From assembly GCA_022478985.1 (NCBI GenBank), contig JAKSZP010000180.1, positions 91,673-155,672 of the forward strand: a DNA stretch of 64,000 nt, given 5' to 3'. The position numbers were made by a program, and so were the translations under genes. The stretch comes from Massospora cicadina (lineage: Eukaryota; Entomophthoromycota; Entomophthoromycetes; Entomophthorales; Entomophthoraceae). The notes beneath the pieces are model-generated. The model was not told where the DNA came from. It saw nothing but the letters and a program-made list of their open reading frames with translations, and made no database searches. Shown here piece after piece: positions 11,906 through 24,284 of this stretch. How positions within the stretch are numbered: the stretch's first letter is position 1; every line of letters begins with the position of its first letter.

Positions 11906-14354
11906 ATGGCGGGAAACCCCGCAAAAGAACCCACAGGCTATGTCAAACGAGCCAGCACCACCCCCAAATGAAGCAACCCTCAGTTACCCACCTCAGGGTC
12001 AACCAGAATCACCCGCTCTCAAGCAGCAGCCATGAAAGCAGGCACCACCCCCCAACCTGGAGCTACTCCAACTAGCGCCGGTTTACCTGATCGCACTTCT
12101 GCAACCTGCACGCCTAACAGCTCTGTGTGCGCTGCCTCCCACCAACCCGCTGGGCCCCCTCCAACCAAGGAGGCCATCACCCACGCTGTTTTAATGGCGT
12201 CTGCTCAGTTGAATGCAACTCAGCCCATCCAGGCATTCACCTCCCCCATTGTGTCAGCTAATTCAGCCCCATCTATTATTGCTGACGCTGTGTTTCTAGC
12301 TCCCTCCATGAGGGGCGAAACCCAGCTACCTGGCCCCCAAATCCTCAGATGTAAGGTTGGATTAGCCGCACATTCTGGTTCACTAAGCACCAAATTGGGA
12401 CAATCTACTCTTCCCAATGGGGATTTAAATGGTTCAGATTTTGGAACTTCACACCAGTTCCAATCTCACCCATCCCATTTAAACCCCATAATCGGCACTT
12501 CTCAAGTCAGCACTTTATCTCCATATGCTGAAAACGACCAATTCACCAATCAGCCAGTGAGTTTTGCCCACGAAATCACAGCAAATACTCGGGCTGAATT
12601 TACCCAAATAGATTAGGATGGTGATGAAACATCTCCCTCCTCCCAACTGGTTGGAGTTAATTCCAATCTGGATGGGCCTCCCCAATTTAGCGAGGCCCAA
12701 CAAACCGCCCCTCAATTTAATATGACGCCAGCAACTGCTGTAACATTCCAGCAACAAGGGAACTCCGCAAACTTGTCTAAACCACCAGCTCACACTCAAC
12801 CCGCAATTGCAGCCCAAAGCAAACACAAACGTACCAAAGGAGCCACTGGGGTGTGGCAAAAACCTCTGGCACCAACGCTACCCAAAGCTGATCCCCGTGA
12901 AGTGGCGTTTATTGCTGATGTTAAGAAGAAATGGGCCGAAACTAGAGCGCAAAAAGCTCTACCTTGCTCAACCCTCTAACACGCAATTCGCCTTTATTAT
13001 GGGCATAACCCTGTTGAATTCTATACAGAGGATTACTTCTCATACTTTGCAGCGATTGCGGAGACATTCCCAATTAACACCACCATCCATGAATCAGTGG
13101 AGGGCCACTACATCGATGTGGGCTTCACTGAAGCTGCCCTTGCTGACCATGCTGCCACCCTCCAGGTCATTATTCCACGCGGATCTCTTCACATCTCCCG
13201 CACATGCTCTCACCTGGAGAAAATTTCATGGGTTACTTTCTCCAACCTACCAACGACTGTTGATCCTGAGTCTCTTAAACTGGCACTCCATCGTGGTTTA
13301 ATGGAGTTTGGGTCTGTTCTTTCAGTGGACTTTAGCGTCCCCTCTTACTATGCTCCCACTCAAAGAGCTCGCACTGCTAGGGCGTCGTTCATCCCCTCCC
13401 CCACTGTATCCCGCAACATTGAGATTATTCCTCGTGTGGCGGTAGTTGGGGCATGCCCTGAGATCTTTTTTGTCGACCCTGATCAGGCGCGCCCCCGGTG
13501 TTCATGGTGTAACGCCCTTGGACACTTGTATAGTGGCTGCACAGCTCAAAACAAGCCCTCTTAGCCACCACCCAGGGGCCTAAACCAGGCCAAAAACGAT
13601 CCCACGTGGCTGCAGCAGCAATTCCACAACCCACACATGATGGGTTCCCGTTCAAGACCTGTCCCCTGAGGCCTTACGCCTAGCAGTTGAAACAGCTAAC
13701 CTCACTATTGGTATGGGATACCTTCGCGCTCATGCCCCCCTTCCAATGGGAACCCCCTCTAATCTCCCAGAGTCAACTCCCTCTCTCACCAAGCGCAAGG
13801 CATCTCCCACAGGGTGCCCCTCGTCAGCCACCCCCACTCAGGGCTCCGCGGCACCCCCACCAACCTCCACCAGCGATTTATCGCATCAACCCTCAGCTCC
13901 CAATGGAGCTATGCCCACCAGCATGGACTGGCAACCCGCGGCCTGCGGTAGAAGTGCCACCTCAAAGAGTCCTACCCCAACCCCACAGTCCATTTCGCGC
14001 GGATCCTTTACAGTGTTGGAGGAAGTGAATATGGACTTAGACTCATCAAATGGGGACACCGCGGAGGTCACCATTGAGCACCCTCAGGTCCTTCCCCTGC
14101 AATGGAGCGGGGGCAGCATCCTAGGCTGGCTTACTGGGTCCTCCGCCCCCCCACCCTCTCCTTCCCCTCAGAACCCTCGACGCTCCTCAAGGATTGCAGC
14201 TAATAGTCAAGCTAAAGGACTCAAAACTAGCCGCCTCACAGCAGCAGGTTTAAGCGCTGACAACCCCCAGGACATGGAGGGGAACAGCTATGAGTCCCCA
14301 TGGCAGCACCCTGGCCCTGCAATCCATCAACGCAAATGGGTTGCGGGACTTTAA
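11906..14354 (+). pseudogene. LINE ORF1, nucleic-acid-binding protein with CCHC knuckle, interrupted
   Basis: One frame can be followed from a Met at 11906 to 13564, broken only by three in-frame stops (about 11972, 12614 and 12977). After a frameshift near 13560-13660 it continues to 14354. The first ~350 residues are low-complexity, rich in Pro, Thr, Ser and Gln. A globular part at about 13040-13480 precedes a zinc knuckle, CSWCNALGHLYSGC (CX2CX4HX4C). The tail is again Pro/Ser-rich and basic (RRSSRIAA). ORF1 proteins of L1-like elements bind the element RNA in the retrotransposition complex; that role is inferred here. It overlaps the start of ORF2 by about 65 bases in a different frame. 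Confidence 0.75.
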
Positions 14355-17300
14355 GTGGAGAGCCCGCCTCCTCCAAAACTTCAGGTCAGCACAAATTGAC
14401 ATCGCTGCTGTCCAGGAGCCCCATATCCTCTCCCACGAACAATCTGCATGGAATGAACAGTTTGGAGGCAACGCCTTCTGGACAAACCATGCCGCCCTTA
14501 TTGTTTTGAATCCCCGGGTTAAACCCCATTCTTTTTCACAATATCTAGGTGGCCGCTTCATACTGGCCAAACTCACCACTCCTGACTTCTCCTTCTTCGC
14601 TGCAAGCATCTACCTGCCTAATGCAGGTCAGGAGCAAAATCGGCTCTTGGAAGAGCTCCTCCAACTCAATCTTCCACGGAATACAGTCCTCTTAGGAGAT
14701 TTCAATACAACCATAAGTCGCGTCCGTGACTCTTACCCCCTGCAGCAAAGGAACGCCCTGGATCAAGTCGCCTCCAGGATTTCCTTCGCCTGAGTGGCTT
14801 TATAGATGCGCTTCCACCCTCCGCGTCTGGCCTAGGTTGCATGACTAGGATCCAGTATGATGGAGGAGCTTTCCAGTCAGCGTCACGCATAGATATGGCA
14901 CTGATTGGCCCCCTGCTAATTGGCCGCGTCTCCTCTCCCATCTCTCGTGACAACCATCTGAGTGATCACAGGTCACTCACCGTTGTCCTCACCACCAAAC
15001 TTAGACCGCCGCGTAGGTTCTGGCCTAGGGTTGCCCCAGCTCTTCTCAACAACCCCTTCACTAAGGAGAAGCTATCTATGACCATCCGGGAGACTCTCAC
15101 CTCCCCCCACCCCACCTGCTTGACCACAAGGCTAGATGGGCGGTGACCAAGGAGGGAATCACCCGCGTTGCTTACAACTGTGCCAAAGCCCAGATGACTG
15201 CAGCTCGCGCCAGAGTCAAAAAGGGCGGAAGCCAGAATCAGACATCTAGAGCGAAACTGCCAGCCTTCGCCCTCTCCCAGATGGTTGGAAGACTGGGAAG
15301 CGGCGCAGGAAGCACTCAACTTGGAGCTCACACTTCAGGAAGAACGGGCAGCAAACTTTACAACATCTCGTTACTATGCTCAATGGGAACGCCCCACCCG
15401 CCTCTTCTTTCAGAAACAGAAATCCCGGTCAACAGCGCAGGATATTACTGCACTGAAGATTGGCACTACAACCACTTCAGATAAGGAGGAAATCATGCAG
15501 GAACTACACCGCTTCTACTCCAGCCTCTTCCATGCCACCCAGGTGGACCCATCAGACATCCAAGACTTCCTGTGGCGGGCTCCAGAGCCGCCCATTGACC
15601 CACGGGCTGATGAGGCTCTACTGGCGCCTATTTCCATCCAGGAGGTGATGGAAACCCTTCTGAAATCCCCACGGCTTAAAGCCCCAGGCCCAGACGGAAT
15701 ACCCTTTGAGGTGTACCTTCTGGAACCTGCAGTGATAGCCAGAACCCTCCGCGACCTCTTCGCTGCACTCTTGGTGAATGGCGAGGTCCTCCCCGACTCC
15801 AGAGGCTCAATCACGACCCTCATTCACAAGAAGTCAGACCGTGAGAACCTGGCGAACTGGCGCCCCATAGCGTTGATCAACACAGACCACAAGCTCTTCA
15901 CGAAGCTTCTGGCCAACCGCATCACCAAATGGGTGTCACCTCGCCTCTCCCCATCCCAGCACGGTTTTATTCCGGGGAGGTCGTTATGGGACAGCTATAA
16001 TGACCTTCACGTGACTTTGACTGCTAACTCTCATAAGGTGAATGGCTTTGTGGCTCTCCTGGATATGGAGAAAGCATATAATCGGGTGGCCTGGAAGTAT
16101 ATTGATGCTTCCCTGGCCCGCTTCCATCTCCCACCCGCAGCTAGGCGCAGGATATCAGCGCTCTATGACCAGCTCCACACCAGAGTCCTGGCGCCAATGG
16201 GTTTTACAGTGGCAGTACCAGTTGGACAAGGTCTCCGGCAAGGGGACCCCCTGAGCCCTATCCTTTTAACATCACCCTTGACCCCCTCTTGGCCTCCTTA
16301 CAGGACAAGCTAACAGGGATTCTGGTCCCAGGTAAAGCCCCCACACGCACCATGGCATTTGCAGATGACACTGCCATTGCATTTGGCTGTCCTGGGGATG
16401 TTGCCCTCGCTGCTGTGACCATTGAGAGGTACACTAAGGCGTCCAACGCCATGGTCAACACCTCCAAGACAACAGTTGTACAGGTCGGCTCCCCCACCTT
16501 CCCCCACCATTTGGTATTGAACCTGAGCGCGGTACCTTCCGTCACCTGGGCGTTCTCACCAACCAACAAGGAGTTGCGCTAAAAGACAATGAGGACTTGC
16601 TCCTTGCAGCAGTTAACTCCAGGATTGCCAGCTGGAACCAGCGGCACATCACCCCCAGGGTCGAGCTCTGATGGCCAATGTGTTCCTCCTCTCCAAAGTC
16701 TGGTTCCTAGCGCACGTCTGCCCATTCACAGATGCCTTTTATACGCGGCTCAATGTACTCCTCCGCTGTTGGATCTGGGGCTCAAACCATCCACCAATGG
16801 CCCTCTCAACCATTGCCCGACCCTGCAATGAAGGGGGCCTAGGGCTTCTGGACACGCGATCCCACGCCACCACAATCTTCCTGAAGTTCCTATGGCCGAT
16901 TGTCTGCTGGGACGCGACCCCCATGCCCCAATGGGCGCCCGCCCTCCGCCAGTCAGTGTCAGCAGCTCTGGGTCTTCCTAGAGCATCTCTGACCTCATTA
17001 GGGGAGTGGCTCACAAACCACCCAGGCCATCGCCTAAAACCATCCTCATCCCCCTACTGGAACCAGGCTCTCCTTGCCCTGAAACGAGTAGGCGCGCGGA
17101 TCCACCATGCCTTCCCATACAGAAGGGAAGGCCCTGGCCTCAGCCCCCGTCGCCATGCAATTGTGCACAATGGACAAGTTGTCACAACTCGCCTCAACCC
17201 CCAAGATCGTCCTCCCATCCGCCCAAGACTCCTTGAGCTCCTCCCTCCCTCCATGAGATTTGACCTTAAGGAATTGTGGAAGGACGCTTATCACCCCATC

Positions 17301-17560
17301 CTGTCAGCAAAGCTGTCCAACACCTTATGGAGGATGCTCCACTGTTCATACAGGACAGGGGACCGGACTGGCCCTACCTTCCAGCACGGAAGCTGCCCCC
17401 ACTGTGTGGAGCCTATTGACTCCCACCTCCATCGTTTTTTTCACCTGTCCAGGTGTCGCCGCATTTTGGCCAAAGGCCCGCGCGCTCCTCCATGCTCAGC
17501 CCTGGTCTGGACACCCTGTGCAAGACCTCATGTTTGAGCAGACATTGCCTGGTTGCCACT
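14290..17560 (+). pseudogene. LINE ORF2: endonuclease, reverse transcriptase, zinc-binding tail, frameshifted
   Basis: Endonuclease motifs come first: SINANGL (about 14329), VQEPHI, LLGDFNTT (about 14692), SRIDMAL (about 14886) and SDHRSL (about 14962). Reverse transcriptase follows in the frame 15285-16313: KAPGPDGIP, LANWRPIALINTD, QHGFIPGRS, LDMEKAYNRV, GLRQGDPLSPI; then, after a frameshift near 16262, the catalytic box FADDTAIAFG at about 16360. The segment 16671-17537 ends in a zinc-binding motif (CPHC...HRFFHLSRC) of the zf-RVT type. Frameshifts occur near 14783, 15125, 15222, 16262 and 16560, so no intact protein is made. The order EN-RT-zinc tail without a visible RNase H domain is typical of L1/Tx1-like LINEs. 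Confidence 0.85.
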
Positions 17561-17891
17561 GACCCCTCCGTGTCCTCGCCTATGCCACAGCCATCTGGAC
17601 CATCCATAACTCCTTCCTTCGTGCTGCCTTTGACCAGCAGGTGTGGACCCTTCCACACATGATCACCCACTTTTGGGTACACTTTGAGATGGCCCTGAAG
17701 GTCTGCACTATGTCGCCAACCCTCCCCCACTCAGTTGTCACTGCAGCACGGCTCTGGCGTGCAAACCCCCCCTCCCTTTCTCGATGCCTCCTCCCTCCCT
17801 TCCCTCGCCTCAGGCTCTTAGGAGCCCAGGCGTAATTCAATAAACATCGATGAATCCCCCCTTGGGTTGGGACCATCTAGTACTAAAAAAA

Positions 17892-18739
17892 AAGGCTGGG
17901 AGGCAAGAGGTCCAAAGGGTCAAATTTCAGGACCTTCCTGACCTCAAGCACACCTTGGATCAACGTTGGGTATAAGCTAGGTATGCCCAGGTTGATATAA
18001 GTGATGTGCCTAAGCCCAGCCCCTTGTTTTGGCTCTCATTCTAAAAAATGAGTTTTTACTAAACGATGATGGCTCAATCTGGTTAATTGGTTAGCGGGGG
18101 TTCAAAGCCTGTTCTATTTATGAAATTGTGAGCTTGGGTCAGGTTCAAATTAAATCAATCACTTGATTAAGTTCAGTTTCTAAGTATGTTACCCTGTTAG
18201 ATAGAAGTGTGCGCCTATTGGTGCACCAAGGCTTAATACCACTTTTTCCAATCCATGATTTCCCTGAGTTGGCTTAATTATGTTTGCTTGAGACTAACGT
18301 TTCTCGTTGGTCATCTTCCCTAATAAAAAACCATAGTCATTTTACATTTTTCCTATATGTTGACTTGGGCGACCTGTGCACGGACCTCTTTGAGGAGGTC
18401 TCATAACGTGTTAGCCAATTTGTTTCTGTTAAAACTATTACAGCCCCAGGTACACCTCTGGGCCTACCAGGTTCCCTCCAAACCAGGTCCCCTGTGCACT
18501 CTAGCCCTGTACAAAACTCGGTTATGAACTGCCCTTTGGGGCACAGCCAAGCTTTGCTGTTTGCTCAATTTATTATTATATTTACCATGATAAACTTTTT
18601 TGCCTAGTGTCTCCTTAGCTCCAGCTCCCTTTGCTGGGCTATTGTTATTTTAACTTTGACGGCCAGTTCCCTTGCGTTGGTCCTGTTCTCCGTGCACCAC
18701 CACTCTGGGATTTGGAGAGAAATAGATACTTCCTGATAA
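17892..18739 (+). repeat. Element F 5' LTR, remainder (after the LINE)
   Basis: Begins with the second copy of the LINE target-site duplication and aligns along its length with the F 3' LTR at 23013-23860; shared landmarks include ggtatgcccaggttg, gcctaagcccagcccc, ttgttttggctct and gatgatggctcaatctggtt. The end is placed by alignment; the terminal CA seen in the 3' LTR appears mutated here. Confidence 0.85.
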
Positions 18740-19510
18740 TAGATGAACAACCACTTAACTTTATGTGCACAAACATTTTCTGTGTGAGACTTTCATGAAG
18801 TGCAAACAGTGTGTGCCAGCTGTTGGCCATGGCCGTGGTGGGGCGCACCATTGTTTTTCATTTTGCTGATATTTAATCTTCATAGCATTTTTCTTGATAC
18901 CTCAAACGGAAAAGTACTCGCCCTTCTTGCCCATACCTGGCGGATATGGAAACTTTGCAATCAAAGAGTTGTGATTTCCCAACTTTTCACCAAATTGAAT
19001 AAAATCGACACCAATGAATCGTTTTTTCTTCAGCACTGCATTCAGACAGTGCAGGCGGAATTATCAACAAAGGACCTGGTGGTGTTGGCCTTGGATAACG
19101 CTATATAACCTGTTGCCAAAATGGTTATAGGGTCGTTTACAGCTCAAAACGCGTTTTATAATGACATTAACATTTATACCAACAAGCCATATATCTTCTT
19201 ATGGCTCAGATAAGGAACTCATTTCAGTATATCAAATCAGCCAGAAAACCCATGATGACCACCACAATGATACGCAGAACCGAGGAGGTGGAGAAGAAGT
19301 TGCTATTGCAATGCAATAACGTTTATGCTGTTGCTGAAGATATGGTGGGATATGTGACCTCAGTAGTAAGAGTGGCCAAATATCCCTCTCCATTCTATGA
19401 TGCAGAAACATAACCTGGGGGTATGTTTGACCCTGAAGAAAATTTGGTAGTGAAGTGTTGGCCTTTTCTGCTATAAATAAAAATCATTTGGGTTATTTTT
19501 TGTTACCTGC
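18740..19510 (+). pseudogene. Element F leader and gag remnant
   Basis: Short frames at 18800-19108 and 19201-19413 lie where gag is expected. I see no zinc knuckle and no major-homology-type motif. The interval is shorter than a usual chromovirus gag, so part of it is probably deleted. The assignment rests on position only. Confidence 0.4.
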
Positions 19511-19519
19511 TACCCTTTC

Positions 19520-22500
19520 ATTCCCTTCAGGTAAGATTAGCACTACTATTTTTGGTAGATACTGGAGCCTCTGAGAATTTTATTGACCAAGACCTAGCCA
19601 ACTACCTTGAACTTAGTTAATTTCAGGTGGTATGGTTAGGGGAGGGGCTTCTCAATGTATTCCACCCCTAAAGGTACTAGAGTTAGTGGAACATCAAGTG
19701 TGAAAGTATTTTTTGACGGACAGTTTTACAAGAAATCAAAAACCTTTTGTACCTATTATTTTGAGTGAAGTGGTGGCAAAAGTTTGATGTTAAGACTAAC
19801 TTGAATGACAATACTAAATCATTAACTTTTAATAATGGCCATGATTTAGTTGTCTCTTTGTCTTAGCTAACTCATAGAGTATCTGCCCCACTGGCCCAAG
19901 ATCCACACACTCAGTCTTGCTCCTCTGCTGAAGCCATCTTTGGAGGTGCCCTTACCTTCCTGTTTGGAGGGTCTGGAATCTTTGTTTGATGCAGCTTCTA
20001 TCAAGTAATTACCTGCTCATTTAGAGTTTGATTGCGAGTTTAAGTTCACTGTTGATTGGGTGCATATATCTTCCCCAATTTACATTTTTGCCCATATGAG
20101 AGGAAGCAGTATTAGATACCTGGGTTAAGGAGCAGTAGCCAGAAAGCGCAATTTTCAGCGTATCTCCCAGGTATGCTCCCCACTTCTCTTTGTATAGAAG
20201 GCCAATGGTATCTTATGTTTATGCATAGATTATGGGAATCTCACCAACGTCACAGTACCAGACTTACATCCTATCCCACTGGACTCACAGATTGAATTCT
20301 ATGTGGAGAAGGCAAGAGTATATTCCAAGTTGGATTGTTTAAATGCGTTCAATCAGATCCGGATAAAGAAGATCCAGGAGTGGTTGACCACATTCCATAC
20401 CAGAAAAGGGATTTTCCATTTTTGGGTTATGCCCTTTGGGATTAAAAGTGCCCTTGCTTTCTTTCAATGCTGTATTGATGCAGCTCTTGGGGACCTGCTG
20501 GGGTATGCGCAGAAGCTTATATGTATTCTATTTTGGTATTTTCCCCTGGCAATGAGTCCCATGCAGTACACCTTCATCAGGTGGTGGAGAATTTGAAGGC
20601 TGTTAACCTCATTCTGAAAATCAGTAAGTGCGAAATCCAAGTCCCAGGTCACATTTCTGGGCAACATCATGTTTGACCAAGGGCACATGATAAATTCAGA
20701 CAAGGAGAAGGCAAATTATCATTGGTCCGCTTCAACTTCAATTATGGAATTGAGGAGTTTTTTGGGGACGTGTACATTCCTTAAGAAAATCACACTGAAT
20801 CTTATTGAAGTTGCTGTGACTTTATATAAGGCGAGTGGGGCAAAAGTACTCCAGTGGTCCCCAACTTTGCAGGGTACCTTCCAAGCGGTAAAGTGTACTT
20901 TGCTGTCCACATCCATTCTTTGCCATGTTGACCCCAATAAAGAGTTATTGTTGCTTCAGATGAATCCAACTTCGCCATACCGGTGGCCCTATTATAAGTA
21001 GGCAAAGATGGAATAGAGCATCCGGCAGGATATTTTTCAGGAAGATGTCTTTGCCTGACTTAAACTATGCCATATATGATAAAGAGTTATTAGCAGTGGT
21101 TGAGGCGCTGACTTATTGGCGTCATCACTTGCATGGCTCATCCCAACCTTTCTTTGTATTTACAGACCACCGTGCCTTGCTGTACTACCGCGCACATTAT
21201 GTCTTGACCCCACGGAAAACACGCTGGCATGAGACCCTAGCCCAATTTGTGTTTTCTTATGAGTTTACTAAGAACAAGTAGAATGGTTTGGCATATGCTT
21301 TGAGCCGCAACCCTGCACTAGCTTCTGATCCTAAGGAGGTAGAGGTTCATAATACCCATTTGATGATTCCGCTGGTTAAAATTGTGTTTTTTTCCCTCAT
21401 CCTCGGCAAAAGGGCCAGTGCTTGCTCCTCTGGAAAATGTGGAGGAATATGGTATGTTCAGAAAGGTAGTCCTTTCCCAGCCTTTGTCATTTGAATATAC
21501 TATGGTCCTTGCTAAGAGCGCGTTAAATTAGGAGTATTTTACCAGGGGTTTCATTGAAGGATGAGATGGTGTGGTTTGAGGGGCGCTTATGGAACCCGCT
21601 GGACCACTTTGCATAGAAATCATCTGGAACCATCATGCCGGAATCACCATTGGTCATACTGGGAAGGCGAAGACTTTAGAGCTAATTTGCTGCACTTACA
21701 ATTGGAAGAGGTTAGCAGCATGGGTGGGCAGGTATTTTAAAGAGTGCCTGGTCTTCATCCAAATAAAATTAAATTGCCAGATACTAGTAGGGTTGTTGGT
21801 ACTAGTTTAAAGGGCTGAATGAACTTGGGCTTCTTTATCAGTGGATTTCATAGTGGAATTGCCTGTGTCTGATGGCTGCGATGGCATCATGGTAGTGGTG
21901 GACCTTTTTATGAGGTTCGCCCACTTTATTACTTGCAAAACCACAGTAACTGCAGCTGAGATAGTTAGTCTCTTTGTCACTCTTGTGTTTGCTCTTCATA
22001 AGGGCCCTCAAGAAATAATTAGCAATTGGAAACTTCATTTTACCTCTGTATTTTGGAAATAGTTGTGTAAACTATTCAGATTCTCTCCTGCCATTCAACT
22101 GCCTATTACCCCCAATCAGATGGGCAGACTGAAAGAGTGAACCAGTGCCTAGAACAGTTCTTGCAGTGTTACACCGCCGCAGATCGTTCAGATTGGGTTT
22201 CTCATCTCCCCATGGCCCAATTTAGTTATAACAACGCCCAACATGCATCAATAGTTTTTCCTCCTTATTCGCCAGCTATGGCTTCAATCCCGCCTTCAAC
22301 ATGGAGCCCATCTGTGGATCCAAGGTGGAAGTGGTGATGGACTTTGCAAAAATGATCAAGAAAGCACACCCGGAGGTGAGCACAAATTTAGATGAGACCA
22401 TGCAGGCTTACAAGGAGAACGCTGATGGTAAGAGATGAGTTGGACCAGCTTACAATGAAGGAGATCTCATGATGCTGGATGCTAAAAACATTTTAATCAA

Positions 22501-22870
22501 GCAACCATGCAAAAAACTAGGACCAAAGAGGATTGGGCCATACCGCTTTGTCAAAAAGGTGGGCTGCATTTCATATCAGTTGGATATCCCTCCCTCATTT
22601 TGCACTTTTTCTGTATTCCATGAAAGCAAGCTCATATTATTTAGGGCCACCCTTCAGAGACTCCCAAGGCTTATCTCGTGGATGGGGCGCTGGAGTATTA
22701 AGTGAAGAAGATTGTAGCCTCTCATCAGTTAAGAAGACTCGAGTATTTTGTATCCTGGAAGGAATTTGATGCAGCGAACAGTTGGGTTCCAGCGCATAAC
22801 TGCACCCATGCCCAAGATCTAATTATAGCATCCCACGAGCATTTCCCTGAGGCCACAGGATCGAAGTTCA
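19520..22870 (+). pseudogene. Element F pol: protease, RT, RNase H, integrase, chromodomain-like end
   Basis: In order: protease LFLVDTGASENFID (about 19547); RT with YSKLDCLNAFNQIRI, EWLTTFHTRKG and MPFGIKSALAFFQ (20303-20500); RNase H with AIYDKELLAVVEALTYWRHH and FTDHRALLYY (21066-21190); an integrase core starting DFIVELPVSDG (about 21843), with damaged catalytic surroundings, and ITPNQMGRLK after it; then a GPRKIG-like turn (KKLGPKRIGPYRFVKKVG, about 22515) and VFHESKL; finally a chromodomain-like stretch with YFVSWKEFDAANSWVPAHN (about 22745). The GPKRIGPYR and W..F...SWVP pattern is what places F among chromoviruses. Stops are frequent. Confidence 0.85.
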
Positions 22871-22970
22871 ACCAAGCAATTGCTGCCATGAAGTTGGCCC
22901 CTGCCTACAAAAACTTTTTCTTGATAAATGCCCCTGAAGGGGGGTGGAGCCCAAAAAGAGGGGAAGGTAA

Positions 22971-23860
22971 TGTCATGTTTACATGACCTTATTGAGGGCA
23001 CCAGCAGCAAGGACAAGGCTGGGTGGCAGGAGGTCCAAAGGGTCAGATTGTGGGACCTTCTAGTCTTAGACCATATTGGATCAACGCTGGGTACAGGTTA
23101 GGTATGCCCAGGTTGGTACAAGTGAGGTGCCTAAGCCCAGCCCCTTGTTTTGGCTCTTATGCTAAAACAAATGAGTTTTTTATTAAACGATGATGGCTCA
23201 ATCTGGTTAATTGGTGAATGGGGTTTTTTGGAACCCATTCTATTTATAAATTGCAAGCTCAGGTCAGGTCAACATCAATGAATCACTTGAGTAAGGTCAG
23301 TTTCAAAGTATGTTACCCTGTCAGATGGAAGCATGCACCTATTGGAGCACCAAGGCTTAATACCACTTTCTCTGATCTATGGTTTCCCCAAGTTGGCTTT
23401 ACATATGTTTGCTCAAGACCAACCTTTCTCGCTGGTCATCGCCCCTAATAAAGTCCCTAGTCATTTTACGTTTTTCTATAGGTTGAATTGGGTAAACCTG
23501 TGCGCGGACCTCTTTGAGGAGGTCACATGACATGTTAACCAATTTATTCTTTTAAAACTATTACAGCCCCAGGTACACCACTGGGCCTACCAGGTTCCCC
23601 CCAAACCCAGTCACCAGTGCACTCTAGCTCTGTGCAAAACTTGGTTATGAACTGCCCCTTGGGGCACAGCCTAGTTTTGCTGATTGCTTAATCTATATTT
23701 ACTTTTACTGTGCTACACACCCTCGCCCTGTCACCTTAGCTCCAGCTCCCTCTGCTGGGCTATCTTTATGTTCACTCTGGTGACAAGTTCCCTTGCTTTA
23801 ATCCATTGTTTTGTGCACCTTCAATCTGGGGACTGGAGGGTTATAGACACTCTCTTGACA
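22971..23860 (+). repeat. Element F 3' LTR (890 bp)
   Basis: Starts TGTCATG right after a purine-rich tract and ends cttgaCA at 23860. It aligns with the split 5' LTR. It is followed without any gap by the right copy of the 424-bp flanking repeat. Confidence 0.9.
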
Positions 23861-24284
23861 TGCTAGGTATTTATAAACCATTTCAACTATCCACTATAGA
23901 TTAGGGTTTCCAAACCAATCTCACCAATCCTATATATATGATCAATTGGAGCCCTAATGGGCATTTCAAAGTAGGATCATTGGTTTATAATCTAGACCAA
24001 CCTTTTTAACAATCCAGATGGGCTAGAAAGTCATCTAGGTTAAAATTATCATCCAAAGGTATAACCCCACCAGTGTGGTGGCCATCGAGGTACCTGAAAT
24101 AAAGTCATCCATCTAAGCTTATTGTTTGGTAACCAATTCTCAACTCCCAAAATAATAAATTTTAATTGGGGTGTGAGCAAGTTGGGGGCAAGCCCTTGAA
24201 GCTAAAATGTCACCGTTCAAGCCAAGTTGACAAACCAAGGCCTATATCCTCTGCTACTGGTCAACCACCTAAAATGTGAGGGAG
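23861..24284 (+). repeat. Right copy of the ~424-bp direct repeat flanking element F
   Basis: Begins tgctagg immediately after the 3' LTR terminal CA and ends gagggag. It aligns over its whole length with 11333-11755. Sequence beyond 24284 no longer matches the DNA next to the left copy. Confidence 0.85.

Larger units (their letters stand above)
11817..17891 (+). mobile_element. LINE (non-LTR retrotransposon), L1/Tx1-like, full-length type
   Basis: A ~6.1-kb element with two overlapping open reading regions, a short A-run at the 3' end (nine A's at about 17885), an AATAAA signal near 17838 and a 17-bp target-site duplication. ORF1 has a CCHC zinc knuckle. ORF2 has an apurinic-type endonuclease, RT and a C-terminal zinc-binding motif. 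The element is strikingly GC-rich compared with its AT-rich surroundings and is less decayed than the LTR elements, with a handful of stops and frameshifts. It lies inside the 5' LTR of element F, so it is younger than F. Confidence 0.9.
11756..23860 (+). mobile_element. Chromovirus-type Ty3/gypsy retrotransposon (element F), split by a LINE
   Basis: The 5' LTR starts TGTCATGTTTACATGACC at 11756, is interrupted by a LINE at 11817-17891, and resumes to about 18739. The 3' LTR is 22971-23860 (890 bp) and begins with the same TGTCATG sequence, preceded by a purine tract (aaagaggggaagg). The internal region of about 4.2 kb holds protease, RT, RNase H, integrase and a C-terminal chromodomain-like segment. 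Gag is short or partly deleted: only about 780 bp separate the 5' LTR from the protease motif. Every domain carries stops or frameshifts. Confidence 0.85.

Noticed and set aside
17413..17876. Overlapping frames on both strands at the 3' end of the LINE.
   Set aside because: They are GC-rich shadow frames around the end of ORF2 and its 3' untranslated part; none continues a known domain.
18072..18112. Box A-like (tggctcaatctgg) and box B-like (ggttcaaagcc) sequences close together in the F 5' LTR, resembling a tRNA gene.
   Set aside because: The spacing is too short for a tRNA, no acceptor or anticodon stem can be drawn, and the B-like part is not kept in the 3' LTR.
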